This document shows positions 35,422 to 47,730 of a DNA stretch of 64,000 nucleotides, piece by piece. How positions within the stretch are numbered: position 1 is the first letter of the stretch; each line of letters starts with the position of its first letter. Under the pieces are notes generated by a model that worked only from the letters and a program-made list of their open reading frames with translations, was not told where the DNA came from and did not search any database. The DNA is from Silene latifolia (lineage: Eukaryota; Streptophyta; Magnoliopsida; Caryophyllales; Caryophyllaceae): NCBI RefSeq assembly GCF_048544455.1, contig NC_133538.1:41799969-41863968 (forward strand). The letters run 5' to 3'. A program made the translations under genes and the position numbers.

Positions 35422-38400
35422 TGTAACACCCGCTAATTTATCATTTTGACATTTAAAATTTAATTAACCATTCTATCACTTTATTTTATATTTCTAAATT
35501 ATTTAATTTTATTAATTTAATTCTAAACTTGATTTTAACAAAAGCTATATTTTTATAAGCTTATTTATATAAAAATAAATATTTGTAGTCGGATAGTATT
35601 AATAGTGATAATAGTAATATTTCCGCCTTAAGCTATAGAAATATTTTCGTCTATTATAAGTCCGTCACATTTTCACATGTGAGACTAATATATTCTCGAC
35701 CTATCATATACCGACAACACATACACACACTCACCTACTCTCGTACCCTCTACAATAATAATAATTATTATTATTATATACTCCCTCTCACTTGGACTGA
35801 CCAATCCCACCCCACAAAACCCCTCCTTTTTTCTCGTGTTTCCTGTAAAACAACCAAAACCTCCTGCAACAACAAAATGAAAACCAGAGCAAACAAACAC
35901 CATTTTTGGCCGAGCTACAAACCGAGATCTCATCGCCATTTCTCAACCATTCCTCTTAATTTTTGCACCATTCTTCTCCTTATTTCCTCCTTCATCTTTC
36001 AAGGTAAGAAAGACGTAATCTTGTGGAGTTTCGTCTCGACCTGTCTTATGGGTGTGACATTTTTAAGCTAATGTTGGGTGTCTTTTCGGTTTCAAGATGA
36101 AGGTTTCGAGGACCCAGATGAGAGCTCGTTTATAGTAGGCCATTTCCTCGAGGATTGAAGAAAGCGAAGGGAACGGTGATAGGTTACTCGACAAAATGTC
36201 GGGAAACTTGCCCTTCCTTACTCGGTTTTAACTTTATTTATCGTAAAGCTCAAGTCTTTGTATGTTCCTCATGAATGGGGTTGATAATGTTCATTTTACA
36301 CGGCTGTTTTGGTTGCCTTGGACCCGTCTCAAACTGGATTCGGGTATGAAGGGAAATATCGGGTTCACTGCGTGTTTTATGCTCATGTGCTGCTGCGGTT
36401 TATGTTTTTCGTCCTTTCCTGAATGGTGGATGGGATATTGTGTTGTGCAGTGATAGGTTCGTCCTGCCTGTGTCCTTTGTTTACGTACCGTGTCTGACCC
36501 CTTTAGTCCTGATTTTGGACGGATTAAATGGTCCCTCGGTCTGTTCTTCTTGCTTGTGCTATCATGTAAACGTCGTCAATATCGTATGCGTTTTTTTTAC
36601 CGTGTGAAAACTCGAGTTTCAGGCTGTCAGAGCCTTGTTTATGCCGCCTCTAGGACTGTTTTTGTGTAGGTACAGGGAGGGGAATGAACGAACTGTGCTT
36701 CCCCTTATTCCTTCTTCTCCTCATTGTTGGTTTCTATATGCCTTGGTGTTGGGCTCACCAAGTATTTAAATCTTGGGCCCAAATACTCTTAATACTTGGA
36801 CCTGAATTCTCATGATTTTTAGACCCAAACTCTTATAATTCTTAGACTCGAATGCTTGTATTATTTGGACTCACTACCCTTGTTATGCTCGGGCTCGCCA
36901 CCATTACATTGTTGGCCTCACCACAATTTAATGGTTGGGCTCATCTTGTCACATGATAAAATTGTTGGGCCAAATAACCATATACTTTGTAGTGGGCTCA
37001 TAAATGAGTCACTTGTGCGTGTTTCCATTTTATCCCGTATATTTCATATAACGTAAATTATTCATTATCGCTTATCATATTTTAGTTAACCGGCATGTTA
37101 ATTTGAGTGGGTTTGTCTTGTTAATTCAAGTGGATTTGTCTTGTTAATTTAATTGGATTTGTCTTGTTAATTTGAGTGGGTTGTCTTGTTAATTTAATTG
37201 GACTTGTCTAGCTTGCTTGTTGGGCTAAGTTTGTTCTATTCATTGGACTTAGGTCGCCGCTCTCGTTGGCCGCACTGCCGAGAGTTGGTTACCATACTCT
37301 TTCGATACCTCTCTCGTTGGCCGTCCTGCCGAGAGTTGGATATCTTATTTTATTTACGCCGCTCTCGTTGGCCGCACTGCCGAGAGTTGGTTACCATACT
37401 CTTTCGATACCTCTCTCGTTGGCCGTCCTGCCGAGAGTTGGATATCTTATTTTATTTACGCCGCTCTCGTTGGCCGCACTGCCGAGAGTTGGTTACCATA
37501 CTCTTTCGATACCTCTCTCGTTGGTCGTCCTGCCGAGAGTTGGATATCTTATTTTATTTACGCCGCTCTCATTGGCCGCACTGCCGAGAGTTGGTTACCA
37601 TACTCTTTCGATACCTCTCTCGTTGGCCGTCCTGCCGAGAGTTGGATATCTTATTTTATTTACACCGCTCTCGTTGGCCGCACTGCCGAGAGTTGGTTAC
37701 TATACTCTTTCGACACCTCTCTCGTTGGCCGACCTGCCGAGAGTTGGATACCTTATATGAGTAGTAAAGGTCTTGCTTGGTTATAGATATTGGTATCTAT
37801 CTTTCAAGGCAAGAGTTATGCCTTGTGTTGTTTGTCTTGGTCCTGTCGGATACTAGGGGTGAGCTATAAGCCCTCTAGTTGCGATATGATCGTCGGGATT
37901 GATGTTCCCATCCGTTCTTATGGTGAGATGCAAGCCATAAGTATGAATGTGACATTAGTAGCCACGTCCTGTACAATGTTTGCTAAGAGGTTTTAAAAGT
38001 AACGGCTACAGTTTCTATTTGAGCCCTTACTTGACTGCTTCACATGATTCGGATTCTAATCTCATATCTATGTTCTATTTCCTTGAAATGCGTGCTTTTG
38101 TATAAATGACCGTATTCTTGTCTTTTATACTATTTTACTGTCTCGCATGAATAGTTGATTCTTTATTATGCTAATGTTGATCTATCTTGTCCATCTCATT
38201 TAATTGTCATGTTTAATTATAAACTTGATGTTCATATCTTTTGTAAGTGTCTTACATGACTTAACTATTTTAATTCTTTGTTATGTTCGATTCGACATAT
38301 TGTGGCTGGGAGAACATTGAGTTACTCCCCACTGACTGTGGCGTTCATGTTTACATGAATGACAGGTTGTGAAGATGCTTACGTGGGGAAGACGTGTGGG

Positions 38401-38655
38401 CTAGCGAGAACTAAACCCTTGGACCTTAGTTTGCTAGTTTAGAAACCCCTTTATTTGTTTATTCGTGGGATATCTTTTCTCCGCCTTCTAGACTTGGGTT
38501 GTAATAATCTGAGTTTGTCTATTGTTGTCTTTATTTCATTTCATTTTTGGCACCCGCGTGTTACTCTTTAACTAGTAATAAAAATTTTTTAAAATATCAT
38601 AAATTTCCGCTTTAATTTATTAGTTATATTTTCCGCATTATCGCGGGGTGTCACA
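35422..38655 (+). repeat. 3' LTR of the LARD-like element
   Basis: 3234 bp, ends as the 5' copy. The 102-bp array is again five units long (37255-37764), so array length was stable since insertion. Confidence 0.92.
37255..37764. repeat. 102-bp tandem repeat, five units, in the 3' LTR
   Basis: Same two-half-unit structure as 31737-32246; CTCTCG starts at 37260, 37311 and 37362, giving a 51-base half period. Fewer decayed stems than in the 5' copy. Confidence 0.9.
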
Positions 38656-39720
38656 GTAACACACTTAATTGATCATTTAATTGATCGTATGACGATACGG
38701 GTTAATTAAATTACTTAAAATTGACGGACGATTTTGGAAGTAATATTTACGTGTCTCATTGTAATTTGATTAAATAAAATACGGTCTAAGTAATCGAATT
38801 GTTTTATTACTTAGATGAAATTATTGTTTAAGGAAACAATTGTATTTGAATGAATAAATTATTATAAATACAAGACGTTGTGATTTATAATTGGTAAAAT
38901 ATTATGGTACAAGTAATTATGAATTACTAAGTCAATTTTGTATATGACGTATTTTTATTAATGCGTTGATTTTTAATATGTTAAAAATACATAACAATTT
39001 TACATGACATGTTACATGTGACAAATTGACAAAATAATGTGTAAAATAGATTTTCCATTTTACACTATATGGACCGAAATTAGGGGTGATATTAGGAAAA
39101 TATTATGTTGATTAAGTAAGTGGTAAACATAATCATTTGCCTAAAACCTAGCCATGCAAACCTAGTGGTTATTGTGAAGAGCACTTTGATCATGCAGTAG
39201 GCATCACCCCCTCCCCCTTCTACCCGGTTTTGTGAGAGGAAAAACCATGGGTTTTTCCTTCTAATTTTTACCTAATATACACTACCAAAAACATTCGTGT
39301 ATCATTCATTCACACATCTAAAAATAAGATTTTTTAGAAAGATAAATTCTTCCTCTTTCTCCCATTCTCTTAACCGAAATATTGAGAGAACAAAATTATA
39401 TTTTGGTCAATTTTATACAAAATTAATATTGTTCTAGTAATAATAATATTAATTTTATTAAGTTGTTACTTTGGGTATTAATCCTTGGGAGGGATTCTGT
39501 ACTTGAATCCTTGTTCATCCATTTAAGGAAGCTCAAGAACAAGTGAGTAGGAGAACTCACTTGTGCCCAAATAATCCGAAATCTTCAATGTAAGATGATG
39601 ATTTCTTCCTTATTCTTTTTTTATTGTTTGCATGCATAAGATCAATATTTAATTTTATGACTAAATTAAAACCAAAACATATATGAATATGTTAAGTAAA
39701 GAGATATAGATTTCTAACAA

Positions 39721-39736
39721 GCGGTATCAAGAGCCT
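39721..39736 (+). promoter_or_regulatory. Probable Met-type primer-binding site of the TR-GAG element, decayed
   Basis: CGGTATCAAGAGCC directly after the LTR end resembles TGGTATCAGAGCC with one substitution and one extra A. Confidence 0.6.
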
Positions 39737-41967
39737 AAGGTTGTTTGCATGCAAATCGGTTATAGTTTTTCCGAGTTATACGATTAACATATAAAATTCA
39801 TAAATTTGTGTTATTATGATATATCACGAAATAAATTATGCATGTTAAAGTTTCTGATCCTAAAATGTATTTAGGATATTTTGGTTAATTTATGGATTTT
39901 TATTGTTCATCCTATATAATAATGGCATTAAAAATGTCATTTTATCATTAAAATGTCATTTTCGGACTAAAATTAGCTAAATTTCGAATTTTACAGTGTT
40001 TTTTGGATATGTTATCACATGTTTTATTTTTAGATGACCTGTAAATTTTTAGAATTTTTGGAGTTCTTATGCTCGAAATATGGATTTTTCATGATAAAAA
40101 TCGAATTTAAATGAAAAATAGGTTAATATGAGAAATATTTCGAATCTAGTCATATAAATCTAGTGTTGTAACATGCAATTTTACAAGATGTGTGTAAAAT
40201 AATAGGCTATTATGAAGTCTTTATGCATGATTTACGAATTTTTGATGAAAAATAGCATAAATAGTGACTTTAATTAGTGAATAATTCCTAAAACATACTT
40301 CATGACTAAGGAAAAACGTCACATGTTGCATTTTATTACCTATTTCAGATCTAAAATTGAAAACTTGATAAATATAATTTTTCTCATGTTTTTTATGATT
40401 ATATTTGATAAATCCGATAAACCGCAACATTGTTTTTCCCGATAAATTTTGAAATTTTTAACCTAAGTTTTTGAACATTATGAGTGTCATGGTATTTTTC
40501 CAGAATGTTCATGAGTTTAAATTTCAAATTTTGAATTTATTTGAAATTTTTGTGATTTATTTGAAGTTTATAGCATTTTATTGTAATTTTGAGTCCACTA
40601 ATGAACAATTTTAAGAAATATAAGTTAATTATAGTCAATATGTTAGTGGAGACTAATTTTGAGTCCTAAGTTGGTTAGGGTAATTAACTTATGCATAAAT
40701 ATGATTTCATGTAATTTTATTGTGATTTTAAAAGGTTGAATCACGCAAATCCGTAAAAACTGTTTAATATACGATATTGGCTCCTTAAAGGCGATTTAGC
40801 ATAAAATTGGGCATGTTCATACATATTATAATGCTGCATTTTATTTATGATTGTGATAATTTTATTTTATGTAATTTTTTGAATTATGTAATTTTTACTT
40901 AGTATGGCCTTAGTTTTTAATTGGTATTACCCAAAATGTATGGGAATATCGATTCGGTTGTAATTTATTGTGATCTCGTATCACCGTTTTGTAATTTAAT
41001 AGATTTATTTTATTTTAATTACAAATGTATAATAGGAAATTATGTAATTTGTTATGTAATTTATTTATTCCGGAGTTCCTTGAAAACAGTGTCACTCAAG
41101 AAGGCGATACATAAAGACGGTGTTACCTCGAGATGCGTGCCAAAACCGAAGTTCAAGGGACCAATGGAGTTGGTTTCCGAATATGTAATAGTCAATTAGA
41201 TTTTCTATTTTAGGAAGGCCATACTAGGATTTATTTTATACTTTGCATTTTATTTATATGTTGCATGCATCGCTAAATCGCCATAACTAAAACATGCATC
41301 ATCTTTTAATCGAGTTTATCGACCGTGTCAATTAGAATTATCGTAGTTCACCGCTTTAGTTCACTTAAAACGTGATAGATAATAAATTGACATGACCTCT
41401 TGCTAAAATAATCAATTGAGACATAGCCTTACCAAAAAGTAGAAACCATGAAAACCTATTTCGCGAGGGAGTGCACTCGGCCCTACCGGGGTACAAACCT
41501 TGTTACGTAGGGGAAGTGGGTGATAAATGTCTATCCACCGAATTTATATTAATGAGGGGTATTTCGGCACACCGTGCCCTAAGTTGATATGAGTTTGGAT
41601 CATGGACGCATTTATTCGAAATTTGGGTTGAACTCAACGAAAGTATTCACGACGATTTCCGGATGTGTTTCGGGCTAGAGATAAATATTAATGTAATTTT
41701 ATCGACCAAGAGTTCTAAAAGTAGAATCGATTAAGAGGTTAATCCACCAAGTTATGTTAATAAGGGTATTTCGGCACACCGTGCCCTAAGTTGATATGAA
41801 TTTGGGTCTTGGAATCATTTATCAAGTTGGGTAGAGGTCACTAGATAAATGCAATAAAACTTGTTTAAATTTAAATTGAATTTTACGAGTATTATTATTT
41901 TGAAAACGACATATGTTTTATTCCTTCTATATTTTGTTTTGTAGACCGCTCTTATTTCTCATAACAA
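39737..41967 (+). other. Long untranslated leader of the TR-GAG element with a duplicated hairpin block
   Basis: More than 2.2 kb without a credible ORF precedes gag. Two related blocks of about 75 bases (near 41535-41610 and 41743-41818) each carry GGTATTTCGGCACACCGTGC, followed by CCTAAGTTGATATGA; the inner GGCAC-ACC-GTGCC is a perfect five-base stem. Confidence 0.7.
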
Positions 41968-42991
41968 ATGGCAACTCCAAACACCAACGCCACACCTCTC
42001 ACTAATACTTCATGGCTCCGATCCTTCATGGATCGTTGTAAACTTGAAAAGAATGGGTCAAATTTCTCCGATTGGGATGCCCAACTCAAATTAGCCGCCC
42101 AAGGTGACGACAAGCTTCGTTACCTTACCGAGGCCTCTCCACCCGAACCTAATACTAGGTCGACCGCCGCTACTAGGGAAGCATATGAGGCTTACCACAA
42201 GGAGTCCGCCGCAATGAAAAATGTGTTGATCTTTGCGATGGAGGCGGATCTCAATAGGAGAGCCTTTAAGATGGGCATCGCTAATGAAATTTATTCCAAG
42301 CTTGTGACAATGTTTTCACAAACTCCGCGGATCGTCCAATATGAGGCGGCTGCGGCATTTTTTGATCTCGACTTTAAAGAGGGCCAAAAGGTTAGCCCTC
42401 ACGTGCTCAAATTGATGGAGCTAGTCGAGACCTTGAAAATTCAAAAGGTTGAAATCTCCAAGGAACTCATTGTAGATAGGATTCTACACTCCTTATCCAA
42501 AGTCAAAGCGTATGTTCAATTCCGGGTGAATTTTAACATGCAAGACAAGGACGTGTCTCTTGAAGAATTGCACAAGTTACTTGTGCAAGCCGAAAGAGAC
42601 ATGGGATTAAATGTTAACCCACCTAAGGATGTGCTTAACATAAGCACCAAAAGCAAGGGGAAGTTCAAGAAGAATGGGAAGAAGGGTAAAAAGCAAGCTC
42701 CCACTTCACCAAAGCTAAGACTTATGAAGCTAGCACTTCCAAAATCAAGAAGGGTCCTCTTGATAAATGCCATTATTGTAATGGTGTTGGACATTGGAAA
42801 AGAAATTGTTCCAAATACCTTGGTGATATTAAAGCTGGAAAGATCACTCCAGTAGGTAAATGACTATCCTTTCTTTTATGTTTCTAATTCAACTATGGTA
42901 TTGTGATACAAAGTTGTGATAATGTATCCCTTTTTTATTGTAAATAGGGCCTCCACCAAGCAAGGACAAAGGAAAAGAAAAGCAAGCTTGA
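41968..42991 (+). pseudogene. Copia-type Gag of the TR-GAG element, one frameshift and a probable intron
   Basis: ATG at 41968 opens 295 codons of a copia-type gag (UBN2/Retrotran_gag family): SNFSDWDAQLKLAA, then IYSKLVTMFSQTPRI and LEELHKLLVQAERDMG, then a Lys-rich tail. Near 42700-42720 the similarity moves to another frame, where a CCHC zinc knuckle (CHYCNGVGHWKRNC) lies at about 42767-42808. In that frame either TGA at 42861 ends it, or a GT...AG intron (42856-42947, with a T-rich acceptor) joins a short Lys/Pro-rich last exon ending with TGA at 42991. The protein would coat element RNA. The frameshift suggests this copy is dead. Confidence 0.8.
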
Positions 42992-45940
42992 GAAACCATC
43001 AAGAAGCTAGGAGTAGCTTCCATGAAGCTTGGCTTTTTATTGTCTTATTTTAATTTATGTTTCGGATTTTAGAACCTTTTGATTTCCGTGTTCGACATGG
43101 AAATGTATTTTGGATAATGGTAGCTTGGTTTGCAACCCAAGTCACCCGTTTTATCGTATTTTATCCTTGTTCTAAAATTCGTCTTTATCCGCTTGCTCAT
43201 AGAAACATATGATCATTTAAAGTGATCTACTAAACAACTATAATGATGGGATTCATTATATGTCCACAAGATTAAGGCTGGTGTATGATCAATTATAAAG
43301 TGATATTGAGTTGATGAACTCTCTTAAAGGAATGTCAATCACCAAGTACAATCGTCAAATTTAAAACAATTAGTCAACCTATGAGATAGTCCTCCTTATA
43401 CTTCAAAATCATTATTTGTGTCTCATAAGCTATCTTTGAATCTCTAGTGTATTCATTCTAAAGATAGAGTGGGAGAAAATGAAGACACAAAGAACATAAA
43501 GCAAAATTTGTGTACTTGTGTAAATGAGATCTACGCAAGAACGAATGATTTGTATACCTATACAGATAGTATACTCGAATAGATAAGATCTATGGTCTCG
43601 AATAGATGATATCTACATGAGAAAAGAGACCAAGTGAAGTAATCAAAAGAATATTTTCTCAAGATAACTACACGAGGAGACCAAAAGAAAGTTTTGGAAT
43701 GAGAATGACTAATTTAAAGTCTTAACAATAAGTTTTGACTAAGTTTATGAACAACATTTGACCAATAGTTTCAATATTGATATTTACTTAAAAGCCTATA
43801 TGAATTAAAGTTGGATCCTAGAAAATAAATGAGATTTATGACTAGAGTTGCAAAGATTGATATACCGATATCCACAAGAGCTAAGTTAAGTATTAACCAC
43901 GCTAATGTCATTACTTAACCTCATTATGAAAATGATATGGTTAAACCTCCTTCCGAAAAGGGTATTTTGAGAAGGGCGTATATTAGATATTATTCATATT
44001 TAAACAATGACATTACTACGCATCATTATAAAATGAATGAGTTAGAGATTAGAATCTCTTTCCATAAGGTTAAGATGAAATCTCTAAAAAATAGGTATTT
44101 TGAAAGGATATGATGGGAACATATATGGTTTTATCTTAATAACTTAGCAAAGCAATATATATATTTCAATTCTTGAAATGTTTCGATTGAGTAGTCAATT
44201 GCGAAACATGTGGAATTAAGTGGGAGTTGGAAATTATCATGTGAAGACATGGAATTTAGTGGGAGCAATCATCTTGTAAAAGTTTATAACTCATTACTCA
44301 TTGAGAATGACGAGCTAATACTTTCTTTCACAAAGAAGTATTTGAGTTTTCAATTCTGGATGAAAATGGACTATGATGAATCCAATCACATCATGAGATG
44401 TTGGATAGGTATTGAGACATAAAGTATCAATGAGAAACGTAGGTTATTCATGTCAATGAAAATGGAATTGCCATTAGCAGTCATGGTCGTTCATTGAACC
44501 TAGGAATGGTTGATCACATGATTATTAGTTAATAATGTTTCCGCCATTAGAATAATCATGCACATGTCCAATAATGAATCATATGTATAAGAGCATGATG
44601 AATCATTGGCAAGCCATAGAAGAATCGTCATGAATTCTCGAGGAGAATCCGATGAACGATTTCAGTAATTGAACAAAACACTCTATTATGTGTCAAGAGG
44701 TTGCACATATTAAAGTTCGAACACATGTAAGGATTTATGAAAATCCTAAGCTTTTCAAGCTAAAAGGAGAAATAAGTAGTTTGGAAAGGTACTTAGTTGA
44801 AGTAAGAAATTACTCAAAACTAATATTTCCTAATATGCTAGGACTTGTGAGAAGTTCTAGGCTAATCATCTTGAAAATTGTTACAAGACTCTACAAAACA
44901 TTTACCTAGTGCATTGTGAGTGGGTGGAATACTTGATCAGTGCAAGTTATATCATTCACCACAAATTCATTGGTTATGTGATAATCGACAGGGAAGTTCT
45001 TTCAAGATAAAGAACCCAAACTGAGGTTGGGAACCTATATGTGTACTTGGTGAGGTTCATACTATGAGAGATAACATGAACGTAAAGGAAAATGCGATAA
45101 AAGAAGTTTGAACACATGGACACATGGTATGTTAAACTTCCATTGCAATCGTCGGTGTTTACACACTTACGATATGCATCACAAGGTTGTAATATGGTAT
45201 TGACTACCCGAATGTGATGTCAACATTTGTCGTTTGAGTTATTATTAACTCACCTTATACTTTGTTACATCCAAACGGGTTGTAGAGACAATTGAACCCC
45301 GTTAAAGTGAACACGGATTATCATTGTATTCGCCCATAGTTACTTACATGAGGTGACGTCTCGAAGTGACTAGAGTGTGATGTGATTGATGGCAAGTTCA
45401 AGCGCCATGGAGCCATATGAGAATGACTAGTCGATCACATAGGCAGACTGTTAGGAACACGTTGTCGGGCCTTATGACCGCTTATAGAGTTCTGGCAAAT
45501 TTATATAGCCTGGTCGTGGCGAGAGCTACTATAGTATTCTAATGAGTCGATTCTTTTGACTAAAGACTGTTCGCCTAAGATGGCACAGTTTCAGATTAAC
45601 TTTGATTTATGTTACTACGACCTTCGTAAATGGGGTCAAATGGGCATATTTTCGGTTATGATGGTTGTGGCTAGTCGAAGGGAATGAGTGCGATAAGAAT
45701 TGTCCACCCCTAGTCAGGGTTATAACAATATCTCAGGGCCACTCGAGGAGTAATGAACTAGAAATGCGTGGCCACGCTCGAAAGATATCTATGGTAGATA
45801 AATCCGGTCAATCAGTTATTCTCCAGATCGAGGAAACCACTCTCGATATGATCACTTGCAAGTACGACCTGAAAGACACCTTACATTGAGTGGGAGATAG
45901 TAATAGGACAAGAAAATTGGTGACGCACACTTGTCGAGGA
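42992..45940 (+). other. 3' non-coding region of the TR-GAG element in place of pol
   Basis: Almost 3 kb without any retroelement domain. The part 43000-45100 is AT-rich with weak repeats of AGTGGGAG-type words. From about 45280 to 45940 base composition becomes balanced and the text looks like a block I recollect as conserved in TR-GAG elements of unrelated eudicots. Confidence 0.6.
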
Positions 45941-45952
45941 CAAGTGGGAGAT
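45941..45952 (+). promoter_or_regulatory. Polypurine tract of the TR-GAG element
   Basis: CAAGTGGGAGAT directly before the TGTTGG start of the 3' LTR, the usual copia arrangement for plus-strand priming. Confidence 0.8.
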
Positions 45953-47228
45953 TGTTGGAATATGTATCCTCCGACAATAATGCGATCACAACTGTCGATC
46001 ATGATGATCACATGTTTATGTCTCATTCTAAATAATACAATTGGGAAGTAATATTTTACTGTCAACTGGTCCACACATATCGGTAATGATTGGCTGACTA
46101 GAGTTTGACATTACTGTCGTGCGACAGTGGTGACCAGTTGATCCCCTTAGGTCATACCTAAAGGGTAACACTCTTAATTGATCATTTAATTGATCGTATG
46201 ACGATACGGGTTAATTAAATTACTTAAAATTAACGGACGATTTTGGAAGTAATATTTACGTGTCTCATTGTAATTTGATTAAATAAGATACGGTCTAAGT
46301 AATCGAATTGTTTTATTACTTAGATGAAATTATTGTTGAAGGAAACAATTGCATTTGAATGAATAAATTATTATAAATACAAGACGTTGTGATTTATAAT
46401 TGGTAAAATATTTTGGTACAAGTAATTATGAATTACTAAGTCAATTTTGTATATGACGTATTTTTATTAATGCGTTGATTTTTAATATGTTAAAAATACA
46501 TAACAATTTTACATGACATGTTACATGTGACAAATTGACAAAATAATGTGTAAAATGGATTTTCCATTTTACACTATATGGACCGAAATTAGGGGTGATA
46601 TTAGGAAAATATTATTTTGATTAAGTAAGTGGTAAACATAATCATTTGCCTAAAACCTAGCCATGCAAACCTAGTGGTTATTGTGAAGAGCACTTCGATC
46701 ATGCATTGGGCATCACCACCTCCCCCTTCTACCCGGTTTTGTGAGAGGAAAAACCATGGGTTTTTCCTTCTAATTTTTACCTAATATACACTACCAAAAA
46801 CATTAATGTATCATTCATTCACACATCTAAAAATAAGAGTTTTTAGAAAGATAAATTCTTCCTCTTTCTCCCTTTCTCTTAACCGAAATATTGAGAGAAC
46901 AAAATTATATTTTGGTCAATTTTATACAAAATTAATATTGTTCTAGTAATAATAATATTAATTTTATTAAGTTGTTACTTTGGGTATTAATCCTTGGGAG
47001 GGATTCTCTACTTGAATCTTTGTTCATCCATTTAAGGAAGCTCAAGAACAAGTGAGTAGGAGAACTCACTTGTGCCCAAATAATCCGAAATCTTCAATGT
47101 AAGATGATGATTTCTTCCTTATTCTTTTTTAATTGTTTGCATGCATAAGATCAATATTTAATTTTATGACTAAATTAAAACTAAAACATATATGAATATG
47201 TTAAGTAAAGAGATATAGATTTCTAACA
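45953..47228 (+). repeat. 3' LTR of the TR-GAG element (1276 bp)
   Basis: Starts TGTTGGAATATGT and ends TTTCTAACA. Nearly identical by eye to the two halves of the 5' LTR, so the insertion is fairly young. Confidence 0.92.
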
Positions 47229-47730
47229 GGTGGTTGGCTAGGTGATGGGTGTGGGTAAAGGAAATGGATTTTGGGTTGAGCTGTTGGGTTTGGTTGTATT
47301 TGGTAGGGTGTCATAGTGTTGGATTTGTTGGTGGTTTTGGGTTTTGGGTTTTGGGAGTTTTTGAGTTTTATGGTGAGCAAAGAGGGTTAGGGTTTGGAGG
47401 AGTGTTTAATTTGGGCCGGTAATTGGGAAAGGAAAAGGGAGGCTTAATATAGGTTTTAAGGTCGGTGGAGGTAAATAGGGTGGTTATGGAGATATGGGTA
47501 AGGCTAATAAAAATGCGGTTATATGTATTTTGCCGAATTTGCACATGAATATGTAATCATAGTAACAACTCAAAAGACATATCAACTTATTACTAGTCTA
47601 TTTGAAAGAAATAAACGACTAGAGTAAGTAGACTACAACCAATCCCAATAACGAAAAGGAGAATTTTACCAACTCAATATCACAACTACTCCATTCTAGT
47701 CATTCATCGAGGAATTAATTTTAGGACAAA
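47229..47730. other. Continuation of the decayed copia element, non-coding
   Basis: G/T-rich then AT-rich sequence after the TR-GAG target duplication. It rejoins the element interrupted at 29675. No domain recognised. Confidence 0.4.

Larger units (their letters stand above)
29892..38655 (+). mobile_element. Complete LARD-like non-autonomous LTR retrotransposon (8764 bp)
   Basis: LTRs at 29892-33137 (3246 bp) and 35422-38655 (3234 bp) share the ends TGTAACACCC and GGGTGTCACA and are nearly identical by eye; the main difference is a short deletion at about 36282. The target duplication GTAAC is perfect (29887-29891, 38656-38660). A Met primer site follows the 5' LTR. The 2.28-kb interior encodes nothing recognisable. 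Long LTRs with these ends and this primer resemble the Tekay/Del chromovirus lineage, which could supply proteins in trans; that link is an inference. Confidence 0.92.
29676..39719 (+). repeat. 5' LTR of the TR-GAG element, split by the LARD-like element
   Basis: Parts 29676-29891 and 38661-39719 together give 1275 bp, against 1276 bp for the 3' LTR, and both align almost base for base with it. The five bases GTAAC at the split are duplicated. This gives the relative order of the two insertions. Confidence 0.92.
29676..47228 (+). mobile_element. Complete copia-type TR-GAG element (8.78 kb without its insertion)
   Basis: The two LTRs (29676-39719, interrupted, and 45953-47228) begin TGTTGGAATATGT and end TTTCTAACA. 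A perfect five-base duplication GGTGG flanks the element (29671-29675, 47229-47233). Only a gag gene is found between the LTRs; protease, integrase, RT and RNase H are absent, not merely decayed. That is the defining layout of terminal-repeat retrotransposons with a GAG domain. It inserted in the decayed copia element and was later hit by the LARD-like element at 29892. Confidence 0.9.

Noticed and set aside
44210-44909. Two ORFs of about 70 codons in the TR-GAG 3' region as pol remnants
   Set aside because: No integrase, RT or RNase H motif could be found in any frame; the AGTGGGAG-type repetition explains the text better.
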